A DNA stretch of 64,000 bases. It comes from Cristatella mucedo. Its lineage: Eukaryota > Bryozoa > Phylactolaemata > Cristatellidae. The DNA lies in the NCBI GenBank assembly GCA_009760855.2, contig WPIO01000009.1, positions 6,342,501 to 6,406,500 on the forward strand, given 5' to 3'. The notes beneath the pieces were generated by a model. The model saw nothing but the letters and a program-made list of their open reading frames with translations, had not been told where the DNA came from and ran no database searches. Of the stretch, positions 34,465-47,269 are shown one piece after another. The stretch's first letter is position 1; each line of letters begins with the position of its first letter. The position numbers were made by a program, and so were the translations under genes.

Positions 34465-34530
34465 TAATAATAGTAATAATAATAATAATAAATAATAATA
34501 ATAATAAGTAATAATAGTAATAAAAGTAAT
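34465..34530. repeat. (AAT)n-rich tract
   Basis: Imperfect TAATAATAATAA / TAGTAATAA repeat, isolated; possibly the remnant tail of a LINE-B-type element. Confidence 0.8.
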
Positions 34531-35029
34531 TCTAGCCCTGTTCTTTTGCTGCTCTGTATTTGAGGTAAGCAATTGCGCAGTAAGGTGGGATTGGATGAAG
34601 TCTTATTTGTTCATGTTATGCCTAGAGCTGGTAAGTGCTCCCTTTCTCCATAATTAGTTGACCCACCAGCACCCTGCTAGGCTGTCTGTATTATCTAGTT
34701 TGCCAAAATATCACAGTACAGGCTTACCAACTGCACGATCTCACCTGTCCGAGCAATGGATATCCAATGAATATTTTCCACTTTCCCAGAACACACGTGA
34801 CGATCCACGATTTTAGTACTATTACAATCCAAAAGGATCTTTTTCAAACAGAATAGACTCTTAGCGTCTCATTTAGAAATGTCTGTGCATTGTTGTTTTC
34901 TCTAGTAACTCTAGAAAGTACCACGTGCTAGCAGTTAAACCATTTAAATTGTATATAATGGAAGCTTACCTGTATAAAACGGAACCAATCTGTAAGGAGT
35001 AGCTGATACACCAGTCTCATTTATTTAGC

Positions 35030-35165
35030 ACCGGAAGAGCCTTAGCGGCAACAACTTGCATAACTTGCTGGCAATGCAGGTTACCAGCTTCAGGCCTGGA
35101 ATCTACGACCGGGACCCTGAAGTGAAACCACTTAACTGCTGGGCTAAGACCACAGTGGTGTGCTA
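35030..35165 (-). mobile_element. SINE-like family II, copy
   Basis: Reversed: GTGGTCTTAGCCCAGCAGTT (A-box-like) then TCGTAGATTCCAGGC (weak B-box-like) and the shared end. A tRNA-derived origin is likely but degraded. Confidence 0.5.
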
Positions 35166-35184
35166 ATCTGTTAGCATCATAATG

Positions 35185-35310
35185 ACAATAGTAATGTAGC
35201 ATTCTTATAGCAACCTAAGAACCAAATCTCTTTCCAAGCACTTTGCAGAGGCTGAAAAGAAAGTATGCCAAAATACTAGTGATAATTAGCATGCACAGTT
35301 GCAGCATTCA
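35185..35310 (-). mobile_element. Degenerate LINE-B 3' tail
   Basis: ACCAAATCTCTTTCCAAGCA and TTAGCATGCACAGTTGCAGC correspond to AATCTCTTTCTAGGCGCTTT and GCAGCATGCACAGTGTCAGC of young copies. Confidence 0.55.
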
Positions 35311-36847
35311 GAAGTGCATATAGTATGATTCACATAGACGTTGCATATGCTGTGCATTTGAGATTCTCTGAATGTCATGCATATAGGTGTATTTCAGTGT
35401 ACTAGGAAATTGCATACTGAGCAACTGAGTTGTTTTGCTGCCATAACTTTTATAGATGCAGTTTCCTTATTTTAGCTATGCTATGGATGAAAATAATAAT
35501 TTTTATTGACTGGAAATATTCAAACAGTATTCCCAAAAAATATCTTGAACAATTCTTCAACAGGAACTGATGTTCGCACCTACCGTGGAGTGGGCTTCGG
35601 AAGCTATTGGAAAGGCAAGCCGCTGTGCTGCGGTAGGGCTAAGGAAGCCAGATCGAAGGAGGCTGATCGTCAAGACTTCGAGGCGACTTGCTTTGGCCAC
35701 GCCCATAGGTCGAACCCGGTTAGGAGATTATAGCTGACTTAAAAGGTGAACATTCGGGCCACCGTGTGAGGGATCTCGAAGGGATCACTTCCTTCCCAAG
35801 AGATCGAGTCGGATGTAGAGTGCGGCATGCAGCATCAGTAGGAACGACGACCCTATAGCTCCACTGTAAGCCTCGGCGTGCCTCGCTGGAAACATACTCT
35901 GAGGCAGTGCAAAGGTGCATGCACGACTTCCCGCATTCCCACTTCTTCCCATCTAAGATGTTAGCTGGATCTGGAGGCGATCAGCCTGAAGCCGGTAGCA
36001 TGCCTGCGGCAAAAAATGAGCTAAGATTTCCTTCGCATAATATGAGCTGAATTAGTTACTGCCTTGCTTAAGTGTGGCCCTAATGAGTAGCTGTTAGGCT
36101 ACCTTGTATTTTTGGTTATCGCCATACATGTGGCCCCAATCAATGCTGAGATTTCAAATTTCACCAAGCTGCTGGCCAGGTCGCCCGGGCACTTTAAGGT
36201 GATACGACTATCTTTAGCCTAGACTTTAAGCTTGCCTATTATTGACATCATGCTTGTCTTATCTAGGTGCCCTTGACGATAGGTGGGTGATTGCTAAGGT
36301 CACTTGCCGAGTGCCACACAGAGGTTATACCCTGTGATGCAGTTTCTGGAAAATCAGGCAGTTCATTAGCTTGCAGACCTTGGAAGCAGCTTTCTAAATC
36401 AAGCCGAAAAGGCACTATTTATTTATTATTTATTTTATTTATTATTTTTTTTATTTATTATTATAAAAGTGCTAAGTGACTTTCACAGTTCTTCTCGACC
36501 TTTCAAAATATTGCTCGCATGTCCACTGTCTATCCTGGCTTCTTTTCCAGCGGATTAGCCTCATGGTCACTTTCTATAATGCTCTATTTTGCCAGTGGTT
36601 TCCATGTTTTTCTTTATAGGTTATGTTATGTTATTCTTTAATGCATTAGTTTTGCGACTGTAGGCAGTGCCAAAAATAGGAAGTAGTAAGACACCTTGCC
36701 AGTCTAGACCCTGCAAATCTTCAGTTTTGCAGAGGTTCCTTAAGAACTCACTGGAGAATGCCTATGCGTTGCACATGTGCCTCTGCATTACTTGCCACAG
36801 GGCTTAACATCCATATTCGCACTGAATTTATTGTTCTTTTTTTATAG
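35311..36847. other. Intron 14, last part: no supported exon
   Basis: A 58-codon open frame after TTCTTCAACAG (35563) looked exon-like but is out of phase with gene 1. An ATTTATT-rich tract lies at 36417-36465. Confidence 0.35.
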
Positions 36848-36920
36848 GAAAGAGTTAGCCAAGAAGAAGCTTGCTATCAATCAACGACTGCCTAAATGGG
36901 GCGAGGGCCTGCCAGCTGAC
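36848..36920 (+). CDS. Gene 1 exon 15
   Basis: T-rich tract then TTTATAG acceptor; donor GAC|GTAAGA (strong). Twenty-four residues: KELAKKKLAINQRLPKWGEG then LPAD, basic helix then a Trp-containing turn. Confidence 0.8.
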
Positions 36921-37119
36921 GTAAGAGTTATTTTGTAGTAATTTAAAACTGCACCAGCATACTCTTTATGGCTCACATGAGACCGTTAAACTTTATAGGA
37001 GTGAGCGCAGAGCTGTTTTGAAAAAAAACTGATCGAAAGCCGAAGCTACAAACTGGCAGTACTTGGACGTTCACTTGTGGTCACTCTGAAGCACTGGCCA
37101 GGACAGTCACGTGTCCAAG

Positions 37120-37744
<625 letters not shown>

Positions 37745-37983
37745 TCAGGTGTTGCAACTAATGAATGGACTAAGAGCCAAGTTCCTGGCAGTGGCAGTGC
37801 AGTAATGTCAAGCAAAGAGCTTTGCGAATAGAAGAACTCAGCAGGTAGCCCCGATCTCTGCAGCTAGGACCGAGTGACCTGACCAGTAGTAACTTTTAAT
37901 GAATACAAGATACAGATGGTTGCCTCGCGATATCTACTTACTCGCGATCCCCGACAGTCCTGCACGGCTTGCAAGACTTGCTC

Positions 37984-38043
37984 ACCGACACTAGCTGCTG
38001 CAGCTGCAGCAGCTAGCAGCTAGCTGCAGCAGCTAGTGTCGGT
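37984..38043. repeat. Perfect inverted repeat (22-bp arms, 16-bp loop)
   Basis: Left arm 37984-38005 (ACCGACACTAGCTGCTGCAG + CT) is the exact reverse complement of 38022-38043. The loop is itself GCAGCAGCTAGC-rich. It would form a stable hairpin in the intron 15 transcript. Confidence 0.9.
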
Positions 38044-38908
38044 GCTTGTCGTTGCAGCACTGGTATAAAGAAAAGGACAAGTTGCTAGCTGCTGGAAGTT
38101 AGTGCCCGAGGTGAAAGAAAAACTAGTCCAGCTGCAGCTGAAAGATTGCACTTGCTGTAAGCAGCAAGAGTTCATGTGATGTCTTGGATCTCGATAGGCA
38201 TTTGAGATGGGAAAAAATAAGGCCGATTCTGACACAGTCCAGCGCATATGCAGCTCTGGCAAGTGACTAGTCAACATGCTAAAGGGGCACGGCTGAATGC
38301 GCTTACAGCCTTCTGTGCCAAGACAGATGCCCAGCACTGCCCTTACCAAATCTAAAACATGTGTACCGAGCTCAACCGTTGCTGCAAACATGGCGCAGGA
38401 GCAGCAAGCAGAGGAGACCTGTTCACATATTTTGGCATGTGACATTTCAGAATCAATCGCGTATTGGCTGCTTCCTCTGAGGCAGTCTATAGGATCTACT
38501 ACTATCTGAGGCATCAAAATCTCCCGCGAAGCTGATGTTGAGGAAGGCGTTTAGTTTGACTATGAGCTACCACATGAGTATCCAAGATCACTAGCCATAT
38601 GGAGGCAAGATTCAAATGGTAGGGTACTTACCTGTGCTGGATCAGACCGAACGGCTGTCATATAAAACGCTGCATTTATTGGGTCATTTACCGACCTCAA
38701 CTTAGTCTTCTGGATCTAGAGCTAGAAAAATATTACACGCGTGCTCTCACCGCTTTACCAAGTATTGCCTGTGGTAGCCTAAATGGTTGAGGATGCTGGT
38801 GCAGAGCAGTCTGCCATGCTTGACGATCGCTGACGCTTAGCGATGCATATAGAGCAATATCGCTATGAAAAAAATTGTCATTTGAATTTTCGAATTTTCA
38901 TCATGCAG

Positions 38909-39068
38909 TTCTTCGAAAGAATGGAGCAGTTCAAAGAGGAGTCAGAGGAGCACAGGCGAATTTTATACGAGCACGTGACACAGCAAATAAAGGAGGAGTA
39001 CGAAAAGAAGTTGGCCTTCCAGTTTAAAGCCAGCAGGCATGCCTCTGAAGCACCGGACACAACAAAAG
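38909..39068 (+). CDS. Gene 1 exon 16: coiled coil
   Basis: Acceptor TTTTCATCATGCAG, donor AAAAG|GTATGC. Fifty-three residues plus one base; continuous charged helix (FFERMEQFKEESEEHRRIL, then HVTQQIKEEYEKKLAFQFKA). Confidence 0.85.
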
Positions 39069-40721
39069 GTATGCATTGATAAGTTCTGGGAGGCGAGTAT
39101 GCACAATGCTCACTGCTCCACTGAACCTTGCAGCAGTACTGAGTAGTAGTGAGCAGCAGTACCCCTAAACATATACACACCACCCGGATCGTAACCCAGG
39201 GGGGTTAAGGTGCTTGCACTTGACGACACAGGCAGGAGGTGTGAGTCTAGCAGCAGGCAATCCTTTATTGTCCAATGCTAGGGAGATGATAGCCGTTAAC
39301 GTTCTTCTGGTGCTGATACATAAATGAGGCAGCTGAATCAGCCGATCTTAACTTTACTTAATGCCATGCATGATAACTCTAGGACACAAGTTGTGGCAAC
39401 GCATTCATTCACCACTACGGCAAGGTAGCAGATATTTCAAACCAGAGTCTTGCTATGAAGCGTAAAGTGATGAGGCACACATCCATCTCTTGCCCTCTAT
39501 TCCTAAGTTAAGCTCCCAGTTGTTAGGGGTAAAAGAGGCCAAGTGATTAGCCTGAGAAAGATGACGAGGTGTAGTAGCCGGACTAATGGATCTTCAGACG
39601 AGGCATTGTGCACATCGGCTGCTAACAGCAGGTCTTTTTCAACATCAAATGCAAAAATCAAATGAATAGATAAATATAATAACCCGAAGTACCCAGAGAA
39701 AGCACTCTTTCAGTCTCTGCATGCAGCCTGCCTCGTCAGGGGATCAAATAAGTCAGTCTTACTGTTCGCTTCAACTAAAAATTGATGTAAGGCGATAAAG
39801 CATCAGAAATAATTCATTGTATGATGTTTTAATCTATCGTATGTGAATAAATAATATGCACAACACGGCAGCTAGGATAATTAAATCTAATGGAAATACT
39901 GTAGATATATGCCGGGGATGGCTAAGGGTGCTGCAGCTGCTACTCATGGTGCAAAAAATAGCAAAATAAAATCGAGTGTGGAGTCTTGTCCACCCGATGG
40001 CCTGCCGGTAGCTATACGCACCATTGTTTTTTATTCGATTAAAGCTGCTTATTTTAATTCGGGAGCAGTTAATCGCTTTTCCAAGTTCAATAGAAACGAA
40101 TCCGAAAGCCCTAAGCTAGTTTAAGAGCACGGATCTGAGATAAAACGTCTGTGCCCACATCAGCGGACATCGCCTTAGTATTATGGTCAAACGGCCAGCC
40201 CACGAAATACGAGTTGTCTGGATGTAATGTTGATGGACATATCACACACGTAATCTGGATAGAAAGGTTGATTTTTACTCCCAGAACAACTTAAAAAAAT
40301 ACGTCTTGTTTCCGATTGCACCTTGTTGATTCGCCTCCCGATTGCACCTTTGGAATTTTCACAAAACTTGGGTGCAATTTAATCCGGCTTCAGTCTCGAG
40401 CGTTTTATTAGAAACGCAACCTGTTCCACGAACCACTAACTTCATGACGTTGCTTCTATCAGGGACTATATGATGTTTCCTTATGAAATGAATGGTTCAT
40501 GCACTGGTCACTTCGAAGTTGTGATATAGTAAATTGCACCTAGGCGTGCTACCCTAGAAATCAGGGAAGCCTCTGCAAACGTTTTGAGCTGGTATACGTA
40601 TTATTCATCTTATCAAAAAACTAAGCAGGCTGAAATCGTCATGCATTGCTCAAGGAACTTCACCCCTTACCGTTGAGCAGTGAATTATATTCAAGGCACT
40701 ACTTAAGGTGTATATATATAT
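39069..40721. other. Intron 16, first part: no gene seen
   Basis: A weak tRNA-SINE-like head (GGGGTTAAGGTGCTTGCACT, about 39199) and otherwise unique AT-rich sequence. Confidence 0.35.
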
Positions 40722-40898
40722 ATGCACCGCGATGCGAGCAGCTCACTGTGGAGTCGCTTCGCTGAATCACAGTAGTTGCACCACGAACGACAATGCTGCA
40801 CTCTCTTTCGATCGACGGAATCGCACCATCTTGCCACGTGATGCAAGTGTGCCATCTTGCGTCGTGACGGACTTTCTCACTTTAATTAGCGGAGATAT
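40722..40898 (+). repeat. Repeat family R, copy 3
   Basis: GTGGAGTCGCTTCGCTGAAT, two ACCATCTTGCC/GCCATCTTGC sub-repeats, GTCGTGACGGACTTTCTCAC and TTTAATTAGCGGAGATATA; preceded by a short TATATA tract. Confidence 0.75.
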
Positions 40899-40940
40899 AT
40901 GTGCTTGTGCACGCGAGTGCACTTGTTTGTATGCATGTGT

Positions 40941-41900
<960 letters not shown>

Positions 41901-42107
41901 GAACATCTTCTGTATTTTTTATCATATGAGAAGGAATGTTAGTCTGCTTTTTTAATCAATGAACGAATGCAGCTCATTTTTCTTATTCATCAGTAGCAGC
42001 CATTTGTCTCCCAACGAGATTTGCACATGATTTGCTACTCCATTCACATTGTGCCCAGCTTTCGTTCTCATTTAAACTTGTCGAATGCACTTCATGGTGC
42101 TTTGTAG

Positions 42108-42191
42108 ACGTGTCGCTGCCAGCGTTGTTCATGCCATTCCGAGGGAGAAATGTCTACAATCCCAGGGCACGTCAGTACTTCCATCCACCAG
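42108..42191 (+). CDS. Gene 1 exon 17
   Basis: Acceptor GGTGCTTTGTAG, donor CCAG|GTAAGG. Twenty-seven residues rich in Arg, Phe and Tyr: LPALFMPFRGRNVYNPRARQ then YFHPP. This dense motif would be the best seed for a family search. Confidence 0.85.
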
Positions 42192-42333
42192 GTAAGGCGG
42201 CTCTCTCCACTGCTAAAGCACATATTATAAATTTGCTAATTTACCTAAATGCAGAGAAATCATAGCGGTATCAGCAACAGTCTGTGTAACAATTATGGAT
42301 TTAACTGTATTATCTATCTTTGTGATATTTTAG

Positions 42334-42395
42334 GAACTACTGGATCTAGGCTGACCCAGCCACCATCAATGATGTCACTTCCACCTCTGAAGCAT
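42334..42395 (+). CDS. Gene 1 exon 18
   Basis: Acceptor GTGATATTTTAG, donor CAT|GTATCC. Reads TTGSRLTQPPSMMSLPPLKH, a Ser/Pro-rich linker. Both phases fit. Confidence 0.75.
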
Positions 42396-43023
42396 GTATC
42401 CTTGCCTTTACCTCTGAGTGTGTGTCAATGGGTGTCACTGCACCAATACCTGTGGGCAATTTATTGGGCAATTTATTCTGTGCGCAATTTATTTTGAATG
42501 TCAAGCAGTTTTCAAAGAGGATGCCACAATTGCAAGCACTCTATGGTGGCCCCACAAAGCAGGCCACCAGTGAGACGCAGCAAAGTCTCTCAAAATTTCT
42601 ACAGTCCAGCCGAACTTCTACACGGGGTGTTCTCTGAGTACGAGTTTGGTTTTAGCCTAGCCTAAGGAAATCGATGGGCATCCAGGATTGAATGCCTAGA
42701 AGGCAGCTATTCCGCTCAGCAGCAGCAGCAGCAGCAGATTCCGACGGTTTAAACAGCAAATACAGCTGGTTGGTCGGCAGCATAAAAATGAGAGCAGATT
42801 CCACGGGCCTCTTATCACTTGTTTTCCTATGGGATCCATGCATATAGTAAATGAAGAGCAGAAGCACAGGGCCGAATGAGCAGACCTGGTTTACCCTGAA
42901 TTGTCAAGGAAAAGGACATATACTGTCTGGATAAACGAGCTTGCATGCTTTTTAATGAGAGAGGTTTCCTTTAACAGCTGCCTAGCAAATATCTCTTGTG
43001 AATCTTTTTCATCTCGGCAACAG

Positions 43024-43101
43024 CATGCACAACCCGAGCTGGCTGCTGCAACACTATCTGGAGTCGAAGGCACAGTCTACGATTGGACCGAACATAACTG
43101 A
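43024..43101 (+). CDS. Gene 1 exon 19 (terminal) with stop codon
   Basis: Acceptor CATCTCGGCAACAG. In phase 0 it reads AQPELAAATLSGVEGTVYDW then TEHN and TGA. Another frame is open for longer (to a TAG at about 43199) but includes a GCTGCT run and would need a different phase from exon 18. No AATAAA-type signal could be placed firmly just downstream. Confidence 0.65.
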   Translation, partial: HAQPELAAATLSGVEGTVYDWTEHN

Positions 43102-44449
43102 TCAGGGAGAGGGCGTAATGGCCGATGCCGATATCACCAAAGCTCCACCTGCTGCTGCTGCCGCTGAACTCATACGGATCGATGAAAGCGATGCATAGTA
43201 GTAGCTGCAGTAGTCTGCCGCCGCCGCACGTGGGGCAAGTGCAGCCCTACAAGTGCATTGTATCACCACAGCACAGTGGCTGCTGGCAGGCACTGCTCCA
43301 ATACTCGAACGCTACTTGCCAGCAGCAGACAGAGCAAGCGTTACTGCGCTTCTAGAGCACACGTCAACAATGCATTGCATTCGCAAAGTGGAATTAACTA
43401 TCAAGTGTGCTGGCTGTCAGCCTGAAGCACCGAGTACAGCACGTATTTTAAACGACACCGACGAAGTGTTGGGATGGCAGCTGGCACTGGGAGTCTGGAG
43501 GGAGATCCAGCAAGGCTTTATAAATAGATATCGGTATACGATGTCCTTCTCCGATGTGGAGGGTGAGAGTCAATCTGCGATTGTTCACATAAGCCTGAGT
43601 TATGATAAGCATCTGAGCTATGATAAGCGGTAATTACATAGCGTGACAGAGTGGACAAGCATTCTAAAAATGCTGCCTGTTTACCAGCTTTAACCTTTTT
43701 GCTGATTATTCTTACGCAGAATGTTCTGATGCTCGGTACTGATGTTACGTGGTTTTCCGCATTTGAATGCTCTGTTGTGAAACAACCCGACACACATTCT
43801 TGTCAAATGGCGTTGTGCTTCGGGTAACGACCATTACTGTTGCACAAATTTTGGAGGTTCGTCATGTTCAGATTATTAATGAGATATTTTGTCAATTTCG
43901 CATTCGTCAGCCTCGATTTATGCAAGCAATAAAAAATGGACATTGTTTTACCGCGTTTACTGCAACGGTAGCGTAGCAAACGCTTTTCCCCGACTCCTGG
44001 ACTAAAGTCCATCTCGACAGACACAGCGAACATAACGGATGCTACCACCTGCAGACGCTTGATGTACACTGGTGGATCTAGCGCCTCGAAACACAGCTAA
44101 AGTGTCGTAGGTGCAGCACCTATACACGCACGTATGCCGACGGTTGGTGAGTACAGCTGCAATCAATAACACACATACTTCAATAGCAAGTCCGGGTCTT
44201 AAGCATATAGCCGCTCAGTTCTAGTAAGCCACATCTGAACCATACCAAGCACAAAGTACAGCCGTACTGTCGCTGAAGGGTCTAAACCGTATATTGTGAC
44301 ACCCGGCTCCATATGATATATATCTTAGGAGCTGCTGATGATAAATAACAAGATCATAATCCAACGGATTTAGCATGACAGTGTGTCACTCATATAGAGC
44401 AATTATTCAATATTTCTGATGCAGAACTTTGCTCAAGATGTCACGAACC
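43102..44449. other. Region downstream of gene 1: no gene seen
   Basis: Contains the presumed 3' UTR of gene 1, a GCTGCT run (about 43148) and unique sequence with short ORFs only. Confidence 0.35.
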
Positions 44450-44789
44450 CTTTAAGACAGTCGGAGACAGAAGCTTTAGCTCTGCAGGTCCTAGACTGTG
44501 GAACTCGCTTCCACAATTCTTACGCAACGACATCTACTCTCCAACTGCCGACTATGGCACATCTTTTTCAGCGGTCCTGAACTGCTACTTCTATGCTACT
44601 GACTACCTCAACTGCTCTCCTAACTCTGCTATGCTTCCCACTTTCTCTTTGTTGCGTGAGACGAAGTCTGTTGGCTACCGAATGCGTACCGAAAGCCGCT
44701 TAGGCTGTGAGTGCGCTATACAAAACTCTCCTGCGTAACACCCACATGGTCTTTATGACTTTGTGGAGTTACTGACGGAGATACATTAC
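44450..44789 (+). mobile_element. LINE-A 3' end copy, well preserved
   Basis: From CTTTAAGACAGTCGGAGACA through CGCTATACAAAACTCTCCTG to GACGGAGATACATTAC. The cleanest copy; used as the family reference for the 3' UTR. Confidence 0.9.
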
Positions 44790-45516
44790 GAACAATTCAT
44801 ACTCATGCAGTTTCTTATGGCTTGGATATAACCTCAATTACTTGTGCAAGGACTGCTCTCGGGCCATCCCATTTTCTATTGCTCTTTTACTGTATACGGT
44901 GATGCTTTACTCCTTTCAGCTCTCTCCCGAACCGTTTTACTGTTGACTTAACTAGGGTGGCGGCTTAATAGAACTTCACAACGACAATCAGCAGGAAATG
45001 TCGGGAGCCAATGAGAACTTGAAGCACCGAGTGCTGTTTTGCTGCAAATTGAAAAACACTGATATCTTTCTTTACTCAGCATGGCAGCCGATAACAGGAC
45101 TGGGCATACCGTCGCCGTGTTAAGTCTGTGTGACCCTCACTAGTTCGGATAGCGATACAACGAGGGCAATATTTAGAGATACGACTCTCCCAATGAGTCG
45201 AATAGTTACGAAAAAGCACTCGAGATCTCGCAAGCCTCACTGACAGCAACGCTGAATTAGCTAGCGAAGATGGAATGCATTGCCTGAATATTTTTAGCTA
45301 GCATGATAAGCGATTTCAGGCAGACTCCTTGGCAAGCTTATAGCAGCTAACGCTCAGATGTGTATTTTTACAATGGCTGTAGCCAATGCTTAGCAAGTCG
45401 CGGGTGATGGGTTGTCATCGCCCCCAACCCGGGGGCTCGGCAGTGGCTTGCGGAAGAATGTCGAGGTCACTGTCACCCCGTGAATTTCTCTCACACCGCC
45501 GCCGAGCTGCCCGTAG

Positions 45517-45694
45517 TCGCATCGCCGACGCCTGCGATTGCTCCTCAGCGAAAAGAGAGCATCGAGAGCAAAGAGCTGCTGCTGCTTTTATCAGCTGGGG
45601 GACGGCGAGCCAAGGGCGTCCACAAGAAAAGGCAGCTCTCGGCAGCTGTTGCTCTCCGCCCATTGGCCAGAAAGCGATTTGTGACGCCTGCATA
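45517..45694 (+). CDS. Candidate exon of an unrecognised gene
   Basis: Acceptor GAGCTGCCCGTAG (alternative CGATTGCTCCTCAG at 45541-45554), donor GCATA|GTGAGT (strong). The open frame reads PAIAPQRKESIESKELLLLL then GRRAKGVHKKRQLS and ARKRFVTPA, leaving two bases. It is after the gene 1 stop and its partner exons were not found. Confidence 0.35.
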
Positions 45695-45825
45695 GTGAGT
45701 AACCTTACTGTCTGCAGCTTTCTCGTGGGGGGCATCTTCTCTGCTGTCGTGAAGTAGAATTAACTAATGCAATTCTTGCGCAACCATTCTGTTTTCTCTC
45801 CTGCTGCCGTTTGTAACCCTTTCCT

Positions 45826-46618
45826 AATATAATGATAATAATGCACTTGATAAAGCGCCATCAGAGAACTCAATCTCTTTCTAGGCGCTTTATGTTTGCT
45901 GCAAAGGGAAACGCAATTGAATGGTGAGTAATATCATGCTTGATAAACAAACAAACGAATAATATGGTTAGGGGTGACATGCACAGGGTCAGCATGCAAA
46001 TGTGGTTAGTGGCAGCATGCACAGTGTCAGCACGAATAAGCACATTAAGGACGAATCGCAGGAACCCAATAAATGCTGTCCTAAATAGGTGTGTTTTTAA
46101 GTTCTTTTTAAATGTGGTCAGGTCAGGGGATGTTCTGACGCAAGTCGGGAGGGAGTTCTAGGCTTTGGGACCATACGAACTAAATGCACGGTCTCCAAAG
46201 CATTTGAGGTTTGTACGAGGTATTGATAGACTGTTGGATTCCGAAAAGCGGGTGATACGATGCTTGGCCTGATGGGGGAGTAGATCTGAGAGAAAGGCTG
46301 GAGCCAAAGAATAAAGTGACCTAAAAGTGAGCGACAAAACCTTGAATTCAATCCGTTGCTTGACTGGTAGCCATCCAGGTCGGCGAGAAGTGGCAATTGC
46401 GACGCTCGCGACAGACAAGCCTGGCTGCAGAGTTTTGCACCAGCTGCAATGGCCTGATCGCACATGCCGGTAGGCCAGCGAGCAGTGAGTTGCAGAAGTC
46501 GAGACGGGATGTCACGAATGCATGGACCAACTTGGACGTGGTATCCTTATCTAAACAAGAGCCCAAATTTTAGCAATGTTATGTAGCTGAAAGTAGGCAG
46601 ATTTGACTGTGGAGCTCT
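45826..46618 (-). pseudogene. LINE-B copy (post-RT region and 3' UTR)
   Basis: Minus strand: LVHAFVTSRLDFCNSLLAGL, LVCRERRNCHFSP, a frame break, SLTFRSLYSLAPAFLSDL, then the complete 3' tail with (ATT)n at 45830-45842. Confidence 0.9.
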
Positions 46619-46626
46619 TCTTGCCA

Positions 46627-46728
46627 ATCATGCTTATATATGTATATATATATATATTACTATATCGATATAGATATATTATAGATATAGATTACAAATA
46701 TATATATATATATAATGTAATGTAATGT
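46627..46728. repeat. AT-rich TATA/ATAGATATA tract with ATGTA ends
   Basis: Imperfect TA repeats leading into TAATGTAATGTATCTCC, the reversed 3' terminus of the LINE-A copy. Confidence 0.85.
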
Positions 46729-46765
46729 ATCTCCGTCTGTAACTCCACAAAGTCATAAAGACCAT
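46718..46765 (-). mobile_element. LINE-A copy 6, 3' terminus (split by LINE-B)
   Basis: AATGTATCTCCGTCTGTAAC...GACCAT; continues at 47270 after the nested LINE-B insertion. Confidence 0.85.
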
Positions 46766-47269
46766 AATAATAATAATAATAATAATAATAATTCACTTGA
46801 TAAAGCGCCCTCAGAGAACTTAATCTCTCTCTAGGCGCTTTACATTTGCTGTAAAGTGAAATGCAATTGAATGGTAAGTAAAATCATGCTTGAAAAACAA
46901 ACGAGATGAATAATATGGTTAGGGGTGACATGCACAGGGTCAGCATGCAAATGCGGTTAGTGGCAGCATGCACAGTGTCAGCACGCATAAGCACATCAAA
47001 GACGAATCACAGGGACCCACTAAATGCTGTCCTAAATAGGTGTGTTTTTAGGTTCCTTTTACATGTGGTCAGGTCAGGGGATGTTTTGACGCAGGTCGGG
47101 AGGGAGTTCCAGGCTTTGGGAGCATATGAACTAAATGCACGGTCTCGAAAGGATTTAAGGTTTCTATGAGGTATTTCTAGACTGTTGGATTCCGAGAAGC
47201 GGGTGGTACGATGCTTGGCCTGATGGGGTAGTATATCTGACAGATAGGCTGGAGCCATAGAATGAAGGG
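46766..47269 (-). mobile_element. LINE-B copy nested in LINE-A
   Basis: Starts with (AAT)n at 46766, carries the full 3' UTR and the end of the post-RT frame (LPTCVKTSPDLTTCKRNLKT). Truncated at the AGGGAC point. GACCAT occurs on both flanks (46760-46765 and 47270-47275). Confidence 0.9.

Noticed and set aside
35563-35733. Exon-like frame after TTCTTCAACAG (GTDVRTYRGVGFGSYWKG in one frame)
   Set aside because: Exon 14 leaves two bases; joining here would give a stop at once, whereas exon 15 at 36848 fits perfectly.
43126-43200. Longer C-terminus for gene 1 (…ADADITKAPPAAAAAELIRI…)
   Set aside because: It needs a frame incompatible with the phase of exon 18 and includes a GCTGCT repeat.
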